DNA from: Prochlorococcus sp. AG-409-J16
GTDB lineage: Bacteria; Cyanobacteriota; Cyanobacteriia; PCC-6307; Cyanobiaceae
Assembly: GCA_003215655.1 (NCBI GenBank)
Contig: QCKB01000001.1
Coordinates: 186,001 to 250,000, forward strand
Direction: 5' to 3'
DNA: 64,000 nucleotides
Shown in pieces: positions 33,631 to 43,307 of this stretch. The first letter of the stretch is position 1. Each line of letters opens with the position of its first letter. The notes under the pieces were generated by a model that saw only the letters and a list, made by a program, of their open reading frames with translations, had not been told where the DNA came from and ran no database searches. A program made the position numbers and the translations under genes.

Positions 33631-34674
33631 ATGCGTTTCAGCAAATTGATCACTGATCTCCAAAAAGGTTCTTCTGGATTGGAGGCATCCGAACTAGGAA
33701 CAGATCCCGATCTGCTTTCTGGAGCTTCAATTGAACAAGCATTATCAAATCAAATTTGTTTCCTAGAAGCAGGTAACTCCTTATCCAAAGAATTGAATAG
33801 CACTAAAGCTGGGGCGGTAATTATTCCATCTCAGGAGGATTTAATTGAAATAGCTCAAAGAAGAGAATTGGCTTGGGCAACATTTAAGAACCCTCGACTT
33901 GCCTTTGCCGAAGTTCTTGAGCTACTTCAACCTACCCCTCAAAATATTAGCGGGATTCACCCAAGTGCGGTTATCCATGAGAATGTATTTCTAGGAGACA
34001 ATATTTCCATCGGAGCAAATGTTTTTATTGGTAATGGATCACGGATAGCCAGTAAAAGTGTTATTTACCCTGGTGCAGTTATCTACGAGAATGTCATTCT
34101 GGGAGAAGCATGCATAGTGCATGCAAATGCGGTAATTCATCCACGCACAAAGCTAGGCAAGAAGTGTGTTATTCACTCAAATGCAGTTATTGGTTCTGAA
34201 GGTTTTGGTTTTGTTCCAACACCAAATGGCTGGAGGAAAATGCCGCAAACTGGAAGAGTTGTTCTTCAAGACGAGGTTGAAATTGGATGCGGATCAAACA
34301 TTGATCGTCCTGCAGTAGGAGAAACTTTTATTGGAGCAGGTACAAAAATAGATAACCTCGTACAAATTGGTCATGGGGTTACAACTGGAAAAGACTGCGC
34401 AATGGCAGCCCAAGTAGGAATAGCTGGAGGAGCTCGTTTAGGGAATGGAGTAATCCTTGCTGGGCAAGTAGGAGTTGGCAATCGTGTAAAGGTTGGAGAT
34501 CGAGTCGTGGCAAGCTCAAAATGCGGTATACATAGTGATGTCGCCCCAGATCAAGTAGTCAGCGGCTTTCCAGCTATTCCTAATCGCCTTTGGCTTCGTT
34601 GCTCTATTGCCTTTAGTAAATTACCTGAAATGGCAAAGACCATTAAAGAACTAACAAAACGAGAGACTAGTTAG
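33631..34674 (+). CDS. lpxD: UDP-3-O-acylglucosamine N-acyltransferase
   Basis: A 347-residue enzyme of lipid A synthesis. The left-handed beta-helix is visible as many hexapeptide repeats from about residue 108 ([28 protein letters not shown]). The catalytic His lies in the QIGHGVTTG stretch, and the NIDRP segment is conserved. The N-terminal uridine-binding domain precedes it. The length matches cyanobacterial LpxD. Confidence 0.95.
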   Translation: MRFSKLITDLQKGSSGLEASELGTDPDLLSGASIEQALSNQICFLEAGNSLSKELNSTKAGAVIIPSQEDLIEIAQRRELAWATFKNPRLAFAEVLELLQPTPQNISGIHPSAVIHENVFLGDNISIGANVFIGNGSRIASKSVIYPGAVIYENVILGEACIVHANAVIHPRTKLGKKCVIHSNAVIGSEGFGFVPTPNGWRKMPQTGRVVLQDEVEIGCGSNIDRPAVGETFIGAGTKIDNLVQIGHGVTTGKDCAMAAQVGIAGGARLGNGVILAGQVGVGNRVKVGDRVVASSKCGIHSDVAPDQVVSGFPAIPNRLWLRCSIAFSKLPEMAKTIKELTKRETS

Positions 34675-34708
34675 TCTTTTCTTTTGCGAACTTAACTAAA
34701 GATTCCTA

Positions 34709-35782
34709 ATGCGCAAATACCGCATCGCACTACTGCCTGGGGATGGTATTGGTCCCGAAATAACATTGGTTGCTGAAAAACTATTGAAGGCAGCTTCCCA
34801 AAAACATGGCTTTGAACTAATTATCACTAGAGAACCCTTTGGTGGTGAAGCAATTGAAGCCACTGGGTCTCCTCTACCTCTATCGACCTTGGAAACCTGC
34901 AAGTCAAGCGATGCAGTACTACTAGCCGCAATAGGGAATCCCAAATTTGACACCTTGCCTAGGGAGAAGAGGCCAGAAACTGGTCTTCTTTCTTTAAGAT
35001 CAGAGCTTCAATTGTTTGCAAATATTAGGCCTGTTAAAATATATCCCGCCCTAATAAATGCAAGTAGTCTAAAATCAGAAATAATCAAAAATGTTGATCT
35101 AATAGTAGTCAGAGAATTGACTGGTGGTATATACTTTGGTGAGCCAAAGGGCAGGATTGAAAGTGATGATGATATCCGTGCTTTTAATACAATGACCTAC
35201 TCGAAAAAAGAAATCGAAAGAGTAACAAAAGTTGCTTTTGAATTAGCCAAAGATAGAAGGTCTAAACTATGCTCTGTAGACAAAGCAAATGTCCTTGATG
35301 TAAGCCAATTATGGAGGGATGAAGTCAATTCATTATCAAATACTTATCAGGGTGTTGAAGTAAGTCACCTTTATGTAGATAATGCTGCGATGCAATTAAT
35401 ACGTGACCCAAGCCAATTTGATGTCCTATTAACAAGCAACCTCTTTGGAGACATATTAAGTGACGAAGCTGCAATGCTTACTGGGTCAATTGGCATGCTT
35501 CCTTCAGCATCTCTTGGAAGCATCGGGCCAGGTCTATTTGAGCCAGTACATGGCTCAGCGCCAGACATAGCAAATAAAAACATGGCCAATCCAATTGCGA
35601 TGGTTCTTTCTGCTGCGATGATGCTTCGCATTGGGCTTAAAGAGTTAGAAGCTGCTAACAGCATTGAAGATGCAGTTAACAAAGTTCTAACCAAAGGATT
35701 CCGCACTGGAGATCTTATGAGCGAGGGCTGTATCCAACTGGGTTGTGAAGAAATGGGCGCTCATTTACTTGAGTCTCTTTGA
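34709..35782 (+). CDS. leuB: 3-isopropylmalate dehydrogenase
   Basis: A 357-residue NAD-dependent decarboxylating dehydrogenase of leucine synthesis. The N-terminal LPGDGIGPEI, the substrate-binding RELTGGIYFG, VDKANVLDVSQLWR and NLFGDILSDEAAMLTGSIGM blocks, and the GLFEPVHGSAPDIA loop are all present. It follows lpxD with 34 bases between. Confidence 0.97.
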   Translation: MRKYRIALLPGDGIGPEITLVAEKLLKAASQKHGFELIITREPFGGEAIEATGSPLPLSTLETCKSSDAVLLAAIGNPKFDTLPREKRPETGLLSLRSELQLFANIRPVKIYPALINASSLKSEIIKNVDLIVVRELTGGIYFGEPKGRIESDDDIRAFNTMTYSKKEIERVTKVAFELAKDRRSKLCSVDKANVLDVSQLWRDEVNSLSNTYQGVEVSHLYVDNAAMQLIRDPSQFDVLLTSNLFGDILSDEAAMLTGSIGMLPSASLGSIGPGLFEPVHGSAPDIANKNMANPIAMVLSAAMMLRIGLKELEAANSIEDAVNKVLTKGFRTGDLMSEGCIQLGCEEMGAHLLESL

Positions 35783-35879
35783 ACGGATTTATGACCATAA
35801 GCTTGGAGAACTTCTTGAAAAAGCAAAAGAATTGACTGACGACCTGCGAAAATTACTTAGATGTAAAAAGCGTAGATGA
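35745..35879 (+). CDS. Speculative overlapping small ORF between leuB and prk
   Basis: A GTG at 35745 in the +1 frame of the leuB end opens a 44-codon frame (MKKWALIYLSLFERIYDHKL, then a basic amphipathic helix ending RKLLRCKKRR). Its TGA overlaps the prk ATG as ATGA. A TTG at 35769 would be a shorter start. No Shine-Dalgarno is visible and no family is recognised. The ATGA coupling and helical composition are the only support. Confidence 0.22.
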   Translation: MKKWALIYLSLFERIYDHKLGELLEKAKELTDDLRKLLRCKKRR

Positions 35880-36781
35880 CAAAGCTTCACCCGGTCGTAG
35901 CCGTTACTGGTTCCTCCGGAGCAGGAACCAGCACTGTCAAAAGGGCCTTCGAGCATATCTTTGCTCGGGAAAGCATCATCCCAGCTGTGGTGGAAGGCGA
36001 TAGCTATCACCGCTTCGAAAGGCTGCCAATGAAACAAGCAATGGCAGATGCACTATCTAAAGGACAAAATTTTTCTCACTTTGGTCCTGAAGCCAATCTC
36101 TTTGACAAGCTTGAAGAGCTATTCAGAACCTATGGAGAAACTGGGAGTGGGCAAAAACGTTACTACCTCCATAGTCCCGAAGAAGCTGCTGAACATAATG
36201 CTCGTCTAGGTACAAAACTTGACCCAGGTCAATTCACTCCATGGGAAGACATTCCAAAAGGTACCGACCTACTTTTCTATGAAGGCCTTCATGGAGGGGT
36301 GGTAGGCGATGGATATGACGTTGCATCTGTGGCCGACCTACTTGTAGGCGTGGTTCCTATAACTAATCTCGAATGGATTCAAAAAATTCATCGAGACAAT
36401 TCTGAAAGAGGCTATTCAGCAGAGGCAATTGTAGACACAATTCTAAGAAGAATGCCTGATTATATAAACCATATATGCCCTCAATTCAGCCGCACAGATA
36501 TTAACTTCCAAAGAGTTCCAACCATTGACACCTCCAACCCGTTTATCTGCAGAAACATACCAAGTCCTGACGAGAGTTTTGTAATCATTCATTTCCGCAA
36601 AGGTGCCAGAGAAAAATGGGGAATCGACTTCTCTTATCTACTAGGCATGATTCATGACTCCTTTATGTCTAGCCCAACAAGCATTGTTGTTAATGGGGGA
36701 AAAATGGGATTTGCAATGGAATTAATCTTGACTCCAATTATTCATCGAATGATTGAAGAAAAAAAGAACCAATCTAAATAA
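35876..36781 (+). CDS. prk: Phosphoribulokinase, proteobacterial-like type
   Basis: A 301-residue enzyme that phosphorylates ribulose 5-phosphate to the Rubisco substrate. The P-loop-like GSSGAGTSTV (residues 12-21), the EGDSYHRFER and FYEGLHGG blocks, PITNLEWIQKIHRD and RVPTIDTSNPF match the CfxP-type kinase of proteobacteria. The plant/beta-cyanobacterial enzyme instead has a GDSGCGKS P-loop and regulatory cysteines, which are absent here (the two Cys seen are in HICPQF and FICRN). Direct thioredoxin/CP12 control of the classical type is therefore not expected. Confidence 0.93.
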   Translation: MTKLHPVVAVTGSSGAGTSTVKRAFEHIFARESIIPAVVEGDSYHRFERLPMKQAMADALSKGQNFSHFGPEANLFDKLEELFRTYGETGSGQKRYYLHSPEEAAEHNARLGTKLDPGQFTPWEDIPKGTDLLFYEGLHGGVVGDGYDVASVADLLVGVVPITNLEWIQKIHRDNSERGYSAEAIVDTILRRMPDYINHICPQFSRTDINFQRVPTIDTSNPFICRNIPSPDESFVIIHFRKGAREKWGIDFSYLLGMIHDSFMSSPTSIVVNGGKMGFAMELILTPIIHRMIEEKKNQSK

Positions 36782-36914
36782 GTTCTAGGCAAAATAAACA
36801 TATTTCCTAAATTCTCTTTTACTACTTAAATACTAAGAAAACAAAATTTTATCTCCAAAAAGGATAGGAAGGTTTACACAAGGGTCTTTAATAGAGATAA
36901 AGATATTTGATCTC

Positions 36915-37796
36915 GTGTCACTATTTGACTGGTTTGCAGATCGCCGCAAAGGTCAATTCGTAGGAAAGGTTAGCCAGGAAACTGATGAAAGCGATGGACT
37001 CTGGTGCAAATGCCCAGAATGTACTCAGGTTGTATATCGCAAAGATCTAATAGCAAACTCTAGTGTTTGCAGCAATTGTGGGCATCACAATAGAATTAAT
37101 AGTGAAGAGAGAATCAAGCTTATTGCCGATAAAAACACTTTTGAGAAACTCGATCAACAATTAAGTCCCACTGATCCCCTTGGATTTAAGGATAGAAGGA
37201 GCTATTCGGACCGACTAAGAGAAAGCCAAGCAAAAACCGGCCTAAAAGATGGAGTGGTTACTGGAATTTGCACAGTTGAGGGATTCCCGCTCGCCTTAGC
37301 CGCAATGGATTTCGGCTTCATGGGTGGATCTATGGGCTCTGTAGTTGGAGAAAAGATTACTCGTCTAGTTGAAAGAGCCACTTCCAAGCGCCTACCTCTA
37401 CTAATTGTTTGCGCCTCTGGTGGGGCAAGAATGCAGGAAGGAATGCTTAGCCTTATGCAAATGGCAAAGATCTCAGGTGCTCTTGAAAGACATAGAGAAG
37501 CACAACTTCTATATATGCCACTTCTTACACACCCAACAACCGGGGGCGTAACTGCAAGTTTTGCAATGCTTGGAGACCTAATACTTGCTGAACCAAAAGC
37601 GCTAATTGGATTCGCAGGTAGAAGGGTTATTGAACAAACACTTAGAGAAAAACTGCCAGAAAATTTTCAAACTGCCGAATACCTTCAAGAACATGGTTTT
37701 GTGGACACAATCGTTCCAAGAACACAATTAAGACCAACACTTGCCTCACTAATGCGTCTACATGGCAGCAAAAAAATTGAGCTTAAAAAGAAATGA
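36915..37796 (+). CDS. accD: Acetyl-CoA carboxylase carboxyltransferase subunit beta
   Basis: A 293-residue subunit of the fatty-acid-initiating carboxylase. It starts with GTG. The N-terminal zinc ribbon has C33-x2-C36 and C52-x2-C55. The crotonase-like transferase domain shows [22 protein letters not shown] and the [19 protein letters not shown] block. Its stop overlaps the start of the oxidoreductase gene (ATGA). Confidence 0.97.
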   Translation: MSLFDWFADRRKGQFVGKVSQETDESDGLWCKCPECTQVVYRKDLIANSSVCSNCGHHNRINSEERIKLIADKNTFEKLDQQLSPTDPLGFKDRRSYSDRLRESQAKTGLKDGVVTGICTVEGFPLALAAMDFGFMGGSMGSVVGEKITRLVERATSKRLPLLIVCASGGARMQEGMLSLMQMAKISGALERHREAQLLYMPLLTHPTTGGVTASFAMLGDLILAEPKALIGFAGRRVIEQTLREKLPENFQTAEYLQEHGFVDTIVPRTQLRPTLASLMRLHGSKKIELKKK

Positions 37797-38896
37797 ATAA
37801 GAGCTTCTCCGAGCCAATAGGAATTGCAATCGCAGGACTTGGCTTTGGAGAGTCCGTGCACCTCCCTGCACTAAATTCCAATCCAGAGCTACAAGCGATG
37901 GCATTATGGCATCCAAGAAAAGAGCGCCTAAATAATGCCAAAGGAGTACATAACTTAATTGGATATAGCGACTGGAAGGAACTCTTACAGGACCATGAAA
38001 TAAAAGGAGTGATTATTGCAACACCTCCTCACAAAAGGTATCAACTCGCACTCGAAGCATTAGAAGCTGGGAAACACCTACTACTTGAAAAACCTGTCGC
38101 CTTATCAGCACAAGAAGTAAAAGAACTTCAAAAGCTGGCTATTCAAAAAAATTTGAGTGTGGCAGTAAATTTTGAATATCGTGCAGTCCCATTATTTCTT
38201 CAAGCAAAGAGACTTATCGAAAACGGGTTACTTGGAACACCTTGGCTAATAAAACTAGACTGGCTAATGAGCAGCCGCGCCAATCCCTCACGTCCTTGGA
38301 ATTGGTATTCTCAAGAAGAGGTAGGCGGAGGGGTTAATGGAGCTTTAGGAACTCATGCTTTTGATATTTTGCATTGGTTATTTGGACCAATAGCAAGCGT
38401 TAGTGCACTTAAATCAACTTCTATTCGAAATCGCCTCGACCCGAAAACTACTACTTCTAAAAATGTAACTAGTGAAGATACAACTCTTGCTCAATTTGAA
38501 ATAAATGATTTATCAAGCTCTTCAAAAGTACCAACACAAGTAACTCTTTCTGCAGTAGCAAAACATGGAAGAGGTTTCTGGTTAGAGATTTATGGAAGCA
38601 AAGGAAGTCTTTTACTTGGCAGTCCAAACCAAAAAGACTATGTACATGGATTTGGGTTGTGGGCATCATCAGGAGAAGAAGCAATGCGAGCAATCCCTCC
38701 AGATGAGGATCTATCCTTCAACACCACTTGGAGTGATGGTCGAATAGCTCCTGTTGCAAGACTCCAATCTTGGTGGGCTGAAAGCATAAACAATGGAACG
38801 CCAATGGTCCCAGGACTTGCAGAAGGTTTCGCAAGTCAACTTGTATGTGACAAGATCAAAGAAGCTTCAATGTCTGGAACAAAAATTTCAATCTGA
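37793..38896 (+). CDS. Gfo/Idh/MocA-family oxidoreductase
   Basis: A 367-residue two-domain protein. The N-terminal Rossmann fold begins [15 protein letters not shown], the catalytic EKPVAL motif is near residue 100, and the C-terminal domain includes [18 protein letters not shown]. The substrate (a sugar or inositol derivative) is unknown. It is translationally coupled to accD (ATGA). A 177-base gap follows before the class I aldolase. Confidence 0.9.
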   Translation: MNKSFSEPIGIAIAGLGFGESVHLPALNSNPELQAMALWHPRKERLNNAKGVHNLIGYSDWKELLQDHEIKGVIIATPPHKRYQLALEALEAGKHLLLEKPVALSAQEVKELQKLAIQKNLSVAVNFEYRAVPLFLQAKRLIENGLLGTPWLIKLDWLMSSRANPSRPWNWYSQEEVGGGVNGALGTHAFDILHWLFGPIASVSALKSTSIRNRLDPKTTTSKNVTSEDTTLAQFEINDLSSSSKVPTQVTLSAVAKHGRGFWLEIYGSKGSLLLGSPNQKDYVHGFGLWASSGEEAMRAIPPDEDLSFNTTWSDGRIAPVARLQSWWAESINNGTPMVPGLAEGFASQLVCDKIKEASMSGTKISI

Positions 38897-39073
38897 AAAA
38901 ATATTTTCCATAGAAGCGACTCTTATGTGACCAATAATTTATTCCAACGCTTAAATAGCACCGATAAACAATATTAGGCCTTGAAGAGTGATGTTTTATA
39001 CCGAGTTAAGTGCTCAAGATTAAAAGATGGATAGTCCCGCCTGAAAAAATCTTTTAGATTTTCTATTGGGAAG

Positions 39074-40141
39074 ATGACTCTTAAGTACTACAAAGACGAA
39101 CTAAAAAAAAATGCAAGCGCTCTTGCTAAACCAGGCAAAGGAATCCTTGCTGTTGATGAATCAACCAAAACCATAGGTAAACGTCTTAGCTCTATTGACG
39201 TTGAAAATACTGAAGATAATAGAAAAGCCTATCGAGGAATGTTATTCACAACTCCTGGACTAGATGAATTTATTAGTGGAGCAATTCTCTTCGAAGAAAC
39301 TCTTTTCCAGAAACATCCAGATGGGGAACAAATGGTTCAGAAGCTTCAAAAGCTAGGGATTATTCCTGGAATCAAAGTGGATACTGGACTAAGGCCTCTT
39401 CCTGGAGCAAATCCTATTGAAACTTTTTGCTCCGGATTGGATGGACTTGTAGAAAGAGCCGCTGATTATTACGCCCAAGGAGCCCGTTTTGCAAAGTGGC
39501 GAGCAGTCCTTCAAATAACGGATGATGGATGCCCATCAAAGCTATCAATAGCTGAAAATGCTTGGGGATTGGCTCGTTATGCCCGTTCTGTTCAGGAGTC
39601 TGGTCTTGTTCCGATTATTGAACCTGAAATTCTTATGGATGGCTCTCATGAAATTAAAAAAACCGCCCTCGTTCAAGAAGAAGTTATCAAGGCAGTTTAT
39701 GCAGCGTGTCAGTTAAATGGCGTTTTATTAGAAGGAACACTGCTAAAGCCATCAATGACAACTCCTGGAGCAGATTCCTCTCAGAAATCTGAGCCTAAAG
39801 CTGTTGCTGAAATGACCATTAGGATCATGGAACGATGTGTTCCAGCAAGCGTTCCTGGCATAGTCTTCCTCTCTGGAGGGTTAAGCGAAGAGGCTGCATC
39901 GGTATATCTGAACCTAATGAATGGAATTGATCGAAAAGCAAAATGGAATGTTTCGTTCTCATACGGAAGAGCTTTACAGCATTCCTGCCTTAAAGCCTGG
40001 GGAGGAAAAGATATAACCGCTGGGCAAAATGCACTAATTGCTAGGGCGAAGGCAAACTCTGAAGCCTCGAAAGGCTTATATGTAGCAGGCTCTCAGCCTT
40101 CTTCCGATGAAGCTTTGTTTGTAGCTGGTTACACTTATTAA
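39074..40141 (+). CDS. fda: Fructose-bisphosphate aldolase, class I
   Basis: A 355-residue Schiff-base aldolase. The active-site Lys225 lies in LLEGTLLKPSMTTPG, with GILAVDES near the N-terminus, KVDTGLRPLPG and FLSGGLSEEAASVYLNLMN also conserved. It needs no metal. It is directly followed by the metal-dependent class II enzyme, so the cell has two non-homologous aldolases side by side. The 3' flank (40139-40178) holds two overlapping inverted repeats. Confidence 0.97.
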   Translation: MTLKYYKDELKKNASALAKPGKGILAVDESTKTIGKRLSSIDVENTEDNRKAYRGMLFTTPGLDEFISGAILFEETLFQKHPDGEQMVQKLQKLGIIPGIKVDTGLRPLPGANPIETFCSGLDGLVERAADYYAQGARFAKWRAVLQITDDGCPSKLSIAENAWGLARYARSVQESGLVPIIEPEILMDGSHEIKKTALVQEEVIKAVYAACQLNGVLLEGTLLKPSMTTPGADSSQKSEPKAVAEMTIRIMERCVPASVPGIVFLSGGLSEEAASVYLNLMNGIDRKAKWNVSFSYGRALQHSCLKAWGGKDITAGQNALIARAKANSEASKGLYVAGSQPSSDEALFVAGYTY

Positions 40142-40256
40142 TCACTCAAGCCACCAAGTAAACATGTGATTAGTGGCTATTTTCTCAATCAAACAAGCAC
40201 TACTGCGCGTCTGGATGCATCAAGGGTAGGTGACATTTCTTACCTTCATCTTTTAC

Positions 40257-40281
40257 AGTCCTGTGCCCAGGCACCAGGACT
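40257..40281 (+). promoter_or_regulatory. Strong hairpin in the leader of the class II aldolase gene
   Basis: AGTCCTG (40257-40263) pairs with CAGGACT (40275-40281). Inside it TGC pairs with GCA across a CCAG loop, with one bulged C. It sits 41 bases before the ATG, and a good AGGAG Shine-Dalgarno lies between. With no U-run it is not a terminator. It could be a regulatory or stabilising 5' structure. Confidence 0.5.
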
Positions 40282-40322
40282 CTAATGAGAACATGGGCCT
40301 TCTGACAACATAGGAGAAATCG

Positions 40323-41396
40323 ATGGCCCTTGTTCCACTAAGGCTTCTGCTTGATCATGCCGCTGAAAACGGTTATGGGATACCAGCTTTCAATGTAAAT
40401 AATCTCGAGCAAGTACAAGCCATCATGGAGGCTGCTGCTGAAACCGACAGCCCTGTGATCCTTCAGGCTTCAAGAGGTGCACGTAGCTATGCCGGTGAGA
40501 TTTTTCTAAGACATCTGATCATTGCTGCTACAGAGACTTATCCAAACATTCCTGTGGTAATGCACCAAGACCATGGCAATGATCCTTCTACCTGCTATTC
40601 AGCCGCAATCAATGGTTTTACATCAGTAATGATGGATGGCTCACTAGAGGCTGATGCAAAGACCCCTGCTAGTTACGAATACAACGTAGAAGTAACTAAA
40701 ACAGTGGTGGACTTTGCACATTCCGTTGGGGTAAGCGTCGAAGGCGAACTAGGGTGCCTAGGATCTCTTGAAACTGGAAAGGGCGAAGCCGAAGATGGTC
40801 ACGGTTTTGAAGGGGAACTTTCTAAAGACATGCTTCTTACCGACCCAGCAGAAGCGGCAGATTTTGTATCCAAAACTAAAGTCGATGCTTTAGCTATAGC
40901 AATCGGTACCAGTCATGGAGCCTACAAATTCACACGAAAACCAACTGGAGAAGTTTTAGCTATTAGTCGTATCGCAGAAATCCATAAAGCCCTACCAAAT
41001 ACACATCTGGTTATGCATGGATCAAGCTCAGTACCTCAAGAGTGGCTTGACATGATCAACAAATTTGGCGGTGCGATTCCAGAAACCTATGGAGTTCCTG
41101 TTGAAGAAATTCAAGAAGGTATTCGCAATGGAGTTCGAAAAGTCAACATTGATACTGACAATCGACTCGCATTCACTGCGGCTGTTCGTGAAGCAGCAGC
41201 TGCTGATCCAACCAATTTTGACCCAAGACACTTCAATAAGCCTGCCCGTAAATACATGAAACAAGTTTGTCTAGATAGATATCAACAATTCTGGTGTGCC
41301 GGACAAGCAAGCAAGATCAAGCAGAAAAGTATTAACTTCTATGCAGATCTTTATTCAGAAGGGAAATTAGACCCACAAAAGAAAGTCGCTGCCTAA
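40323..41396 (+). CDS. cbbA: Fructose-bisphosphate aldolase, class II
   Basis: A 357-residue zinc-dependent aldolase of the photosynthetic (CbbA) subtype, which also condenses sedoheptulose bisphosphate. The active-site HQDHGND holds Asp83 and zinc ligand His84; [30 protein letters not shown] and [12 protein letters not shown] complete the site. A clear Shine-Dalgarno and a leader hairpin precede it. It is convergent with purQ behind a shared terminator. Confidence 0.97.
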   Translation: MALVPLRLLLDHAAENGYGIPAFNVNNLEQVQAIMEAAAETDSPVILQASRGARSYAGEIFLRHLIIAATETYPNIPVVMHQDHGNDPSTCYSAAINGFTSVMMDGSLEADAKTPASYEYNVEVTKTVVDFAHSVGVSVEGELGCLGSLETGKGEAEDGHGFEGELSKDMLLTDPAEAADFVSKTKVDALAIAIGTSHGAYKFTRKPTGEVLAISRIAEIHKALPNTHLVMHGSSSVPQEWLDMINKFGGAIPETYGVPVEEIQEGIRNGVRKVNIDTDNRLAFTAAVREAAAADPTNFDPRHFNKPARKYMKQVCLDRYQQFWCAGQASKIKQKSINFYADLYSEGKLDPQKKVAA

Positions 41397-41440
41397 AAAT
41401 AGCTAGATGAAGGGAGATTAAATGTACTAATTGTTTTTAA

Positions 41441-41467
41441 GTTAGCCAGATCTTTTCTCTGGCTAAC
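41441..41467. terminator. Hairpin terminator between cbbA and purQ
   Basis: GTTAGCCAGA (41441-41450) pairs perfectly over 10 bases with TCTGGCTAAC (41458-41467) around a TCTTTTC loop. It sits between two convergent genes. The flanking T-rich and A-rich stretches are short, so it probably terminates both directions without a classic long U-run. Confidence 0.75.
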
Positions 41468-41509
41468 TAATTCATTTGTATATTCAATTGAGAATACATT
41501 AAGGTAACG

Positions 41510-42163
41510 TCAACCAATAAGAGCCTCCAAAATCTCCCTCCCATCAAGAGTTCCCGTCAAAGGATCACAAGCTCGTTCCGGGTGGGGCATTAAACCAAGT
41601 ACATTCCCAGACTTATTAGTAATTCCAGCAATATCACTTATAGAACCATTTGGATTAATCAAATATCTCAATGCAATGGCATCCTCATCCTCAAGTTTAT
41701 GCAAAGTATCTTTACTGCATTGATAGCGACCTTCCCCATGAGCAATAGGCAAAGTAAGTAAATCTCCAGGGTTTTTATTTTGCAACCAAGAGGTCCGTTG
41801 GCTCACAACTTCTAACTCAACATCCTTACAAACAAAATGAAGCCCACTATTTCGAGTTAACGCTCCAGGAAGGAGCCCAAGCTCTGTTAAAACTTGAAAG
41901 CCATTACATATTCCAAGAACTTTCCCGCCATTATCAACAAATTCAATTAGTGCTTCCAAAACTGGAGCAAACCGCGCAATTGCTCCACAACGCAGATAAT
42001 CTCCATAGCTAAATCCACCTGGGAGCACTACAGCTTCCAAACCACTAAGATCACGGCTTTCGTGCCAAAGGAATTTCGTAGAGAATCCCAAACATCCTTC
42101 TGTAGCCCAACGAACATCCCTATCACAATTGGAGCCAGGGAAAACAACAATACCAATACTCAT
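41510..42163 (-). CDS. purQ: Phosphoribosylformylglycinamidine synthase, glutaminase subunit
   Basis: A 217-residue glutamine amidotransferase that feeds ammonia to PurL in purine synthesis. The [10 protein letters not shown]-terminus, the GICNGFQVL elbow with Cys86, and the C-terminal [11 protein letters not shown] with His and Glu are complete. It follows purS after 6 bases, forming a purSQ operon; purL is not in this window. Confidence 0.97.
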   Translation of the reverse strand: MSIGIVVFPGSNCDRDVRWATEGCLGFSTKFLWHESRDLSGLEAVVLPGGFSYGDYLRCGAIARFAPVLEALIEFVDNGGKVLGICNGFQVLTELGLLPGALTRNSGLHFVCKDVELEVVSQRTSWLQNKNPGDLLTLPIAHGEGRYQCSKDTLHKLEDEDAIALRYLINPNGSISDIAGITNKSGNVLGLMPHPERACDPLTGTLDGREILEALIG

Positions 42164-42169
42164 AGGACT

Positions 42170-42442
42170 TCAGGAAATATCGTTTGACGAACAAGAAGAT
42201 AATTCAAGCGTCCAATCCTCTATTACTGAATTAGCCAATAAACGATCACTAAGAATTTCCAGGCGCTTTCTAGCCTGATCCTCATCAGAAGCATCAATAA
42301 CAATCTCCACAGCCTTTCCAATACGTAATTTCTCTATTCCTTCTATTCCCAATCTATTTGCAGCAGCTCTAGTTGCTTCACCAGCAGGATCAAGAACAGA
42401 AGGCCGAAGGCTTACTAAAACGCGAGCTTGAAATTTTGACAC
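42170..42442 (-). CDS. purS: Phosphoribosylformylglycinamidine synthase subunit PurS
   Basis: A 90-residue small subunit that bridges PurL and PurQ. The FQARVLVSLRPSVLDPAGEA start and the KLRIGKAVEIVID strand are typical. The C-terminal tail is slightly longer than usual and ends in a Ser/Cys-rich stretch. It is translated just before purQ. Confidence 0.95.
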   Translation of the reverse strand: MSKFQARVLVSLRPSVLDPAGEATRAAANRLGIEGIEKLRIGKAVEIVIDASDEDQARKRLEILSDRLLANSVIEDWTLELSSCSSNDIS

Positions 42443-42788
42443 GGTCTAAAAGCTGTGGTTATCAAATCATGAAAGTCCCAAAACGCCAAATAGCTCTTTG
42501 ACCTTAGAACCTTATCAAGCTTAAAACCTCTTCCTCAAAGAGACAAACTTCAGGCTAAAAGTTGGCAAAGTAAAATACTAAAAGATCTAGCAGGAATCAA
42601 TATCTTCGTACTTAATCGAGAGGCGATTTAATATGAAAGCCTAAATATAGATAGTTAAAACAACAAAACCCTTACTTCATTTGTCATCAAGTCAAATAAC
42701 TCGAGTATTACTCACCCAATCAAGAGAAATATTTAACATCTGGTTAGGACAAGAGGACGAGTTGCTTGGCTAGCTATATTTAGGCAAC
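42443..42788. other. Intergenic region upstream of purS
   Basis: About 345 bases. A start-less frame around 42500-42631 (KLQAKSWQSKILKDLAGINI, ending at a TAA) looks faintly protein-like and could be an old remnant, but nothing supports a gene. No RNA or repeat is recognised. Confidence 0.5.
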
Positions 42789-43010
42789 TTAATCACAGCA
42801 TTCCAAATCAAGCAAAACAACTCCCCTGCCGAGGCAGTCAAGACATGTTTGATAACAATTGGGATTGCTCTTAGTGTATCCATTACCACCACAACTATGA
42901 CAAATTTCTTTCCCTTCTAAGGAATTTGCTCTGTTCTTTGAAAAACGAGCCTTACTTATCTTATTCAATGACTTCACGGAAGATCTATCCAAAAGTAGTA
43001 ATGAGACCAA
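42789..43010 (-). CDS. Small DnaJ-type zinc-finger protein
   Basis: A 73-residue protein. The C-terminal half has two CxxCxGxG-like units, CHSCGGNG and CLDCLGRG, the pattern of the DnaJ cysteine-rich domain and of small BSD2-type chaperones. A third Cys pair (NCYQTC) and a final CC are extra. The N-terminus is basic. A small thiol/zinc chaperone is likely; the client is unknown. The gene stands alone. Confidence 0.7.
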   Translation of the reverse strand: MVSLLLLDRSSVKSLNKISKARFSKNRANSLEGKEICHSCGGNGYTKSNPNCYQTCLDCLGRGVVLLDLECCD

Positions 43011-43307
43011 TTCGTCTTAAACGAAATGGGGAGGGTGCTTGACGAAACAAATGCACTATTACTAATACATCCGCTCAAGACAACCCCTTTGAATCAATTT
43101 TTTACTAGATTTCTAGTAAGAGATTATTAAAAGTCCTTTAGCCTGCAAATCGAGAATCCTTAATAGAATTATCCACTTTAATTACATAGCTAGTTATAAA
43201 AAGCTAGACAAATCAACGAGAACTATTATTAAAGTACCTTTGAAGCCTATTTTGAGAGGCCTAATAAACCAATCAAAGACTTCTTTCCGCCAGTTCTATA
43301 TAAGAAC

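Noticed and set aside
42500-42631. Hidden gene upstream of purS
   Set aside because: The frame has no start codon and no recognisable motif.
43102-43119. TTACTAG-ATTT-CTAGTAA hairpin as a terminator
   Set aside because: The stem is perfect but no U-run follows on either strand and the neighbouring genes do not end there.
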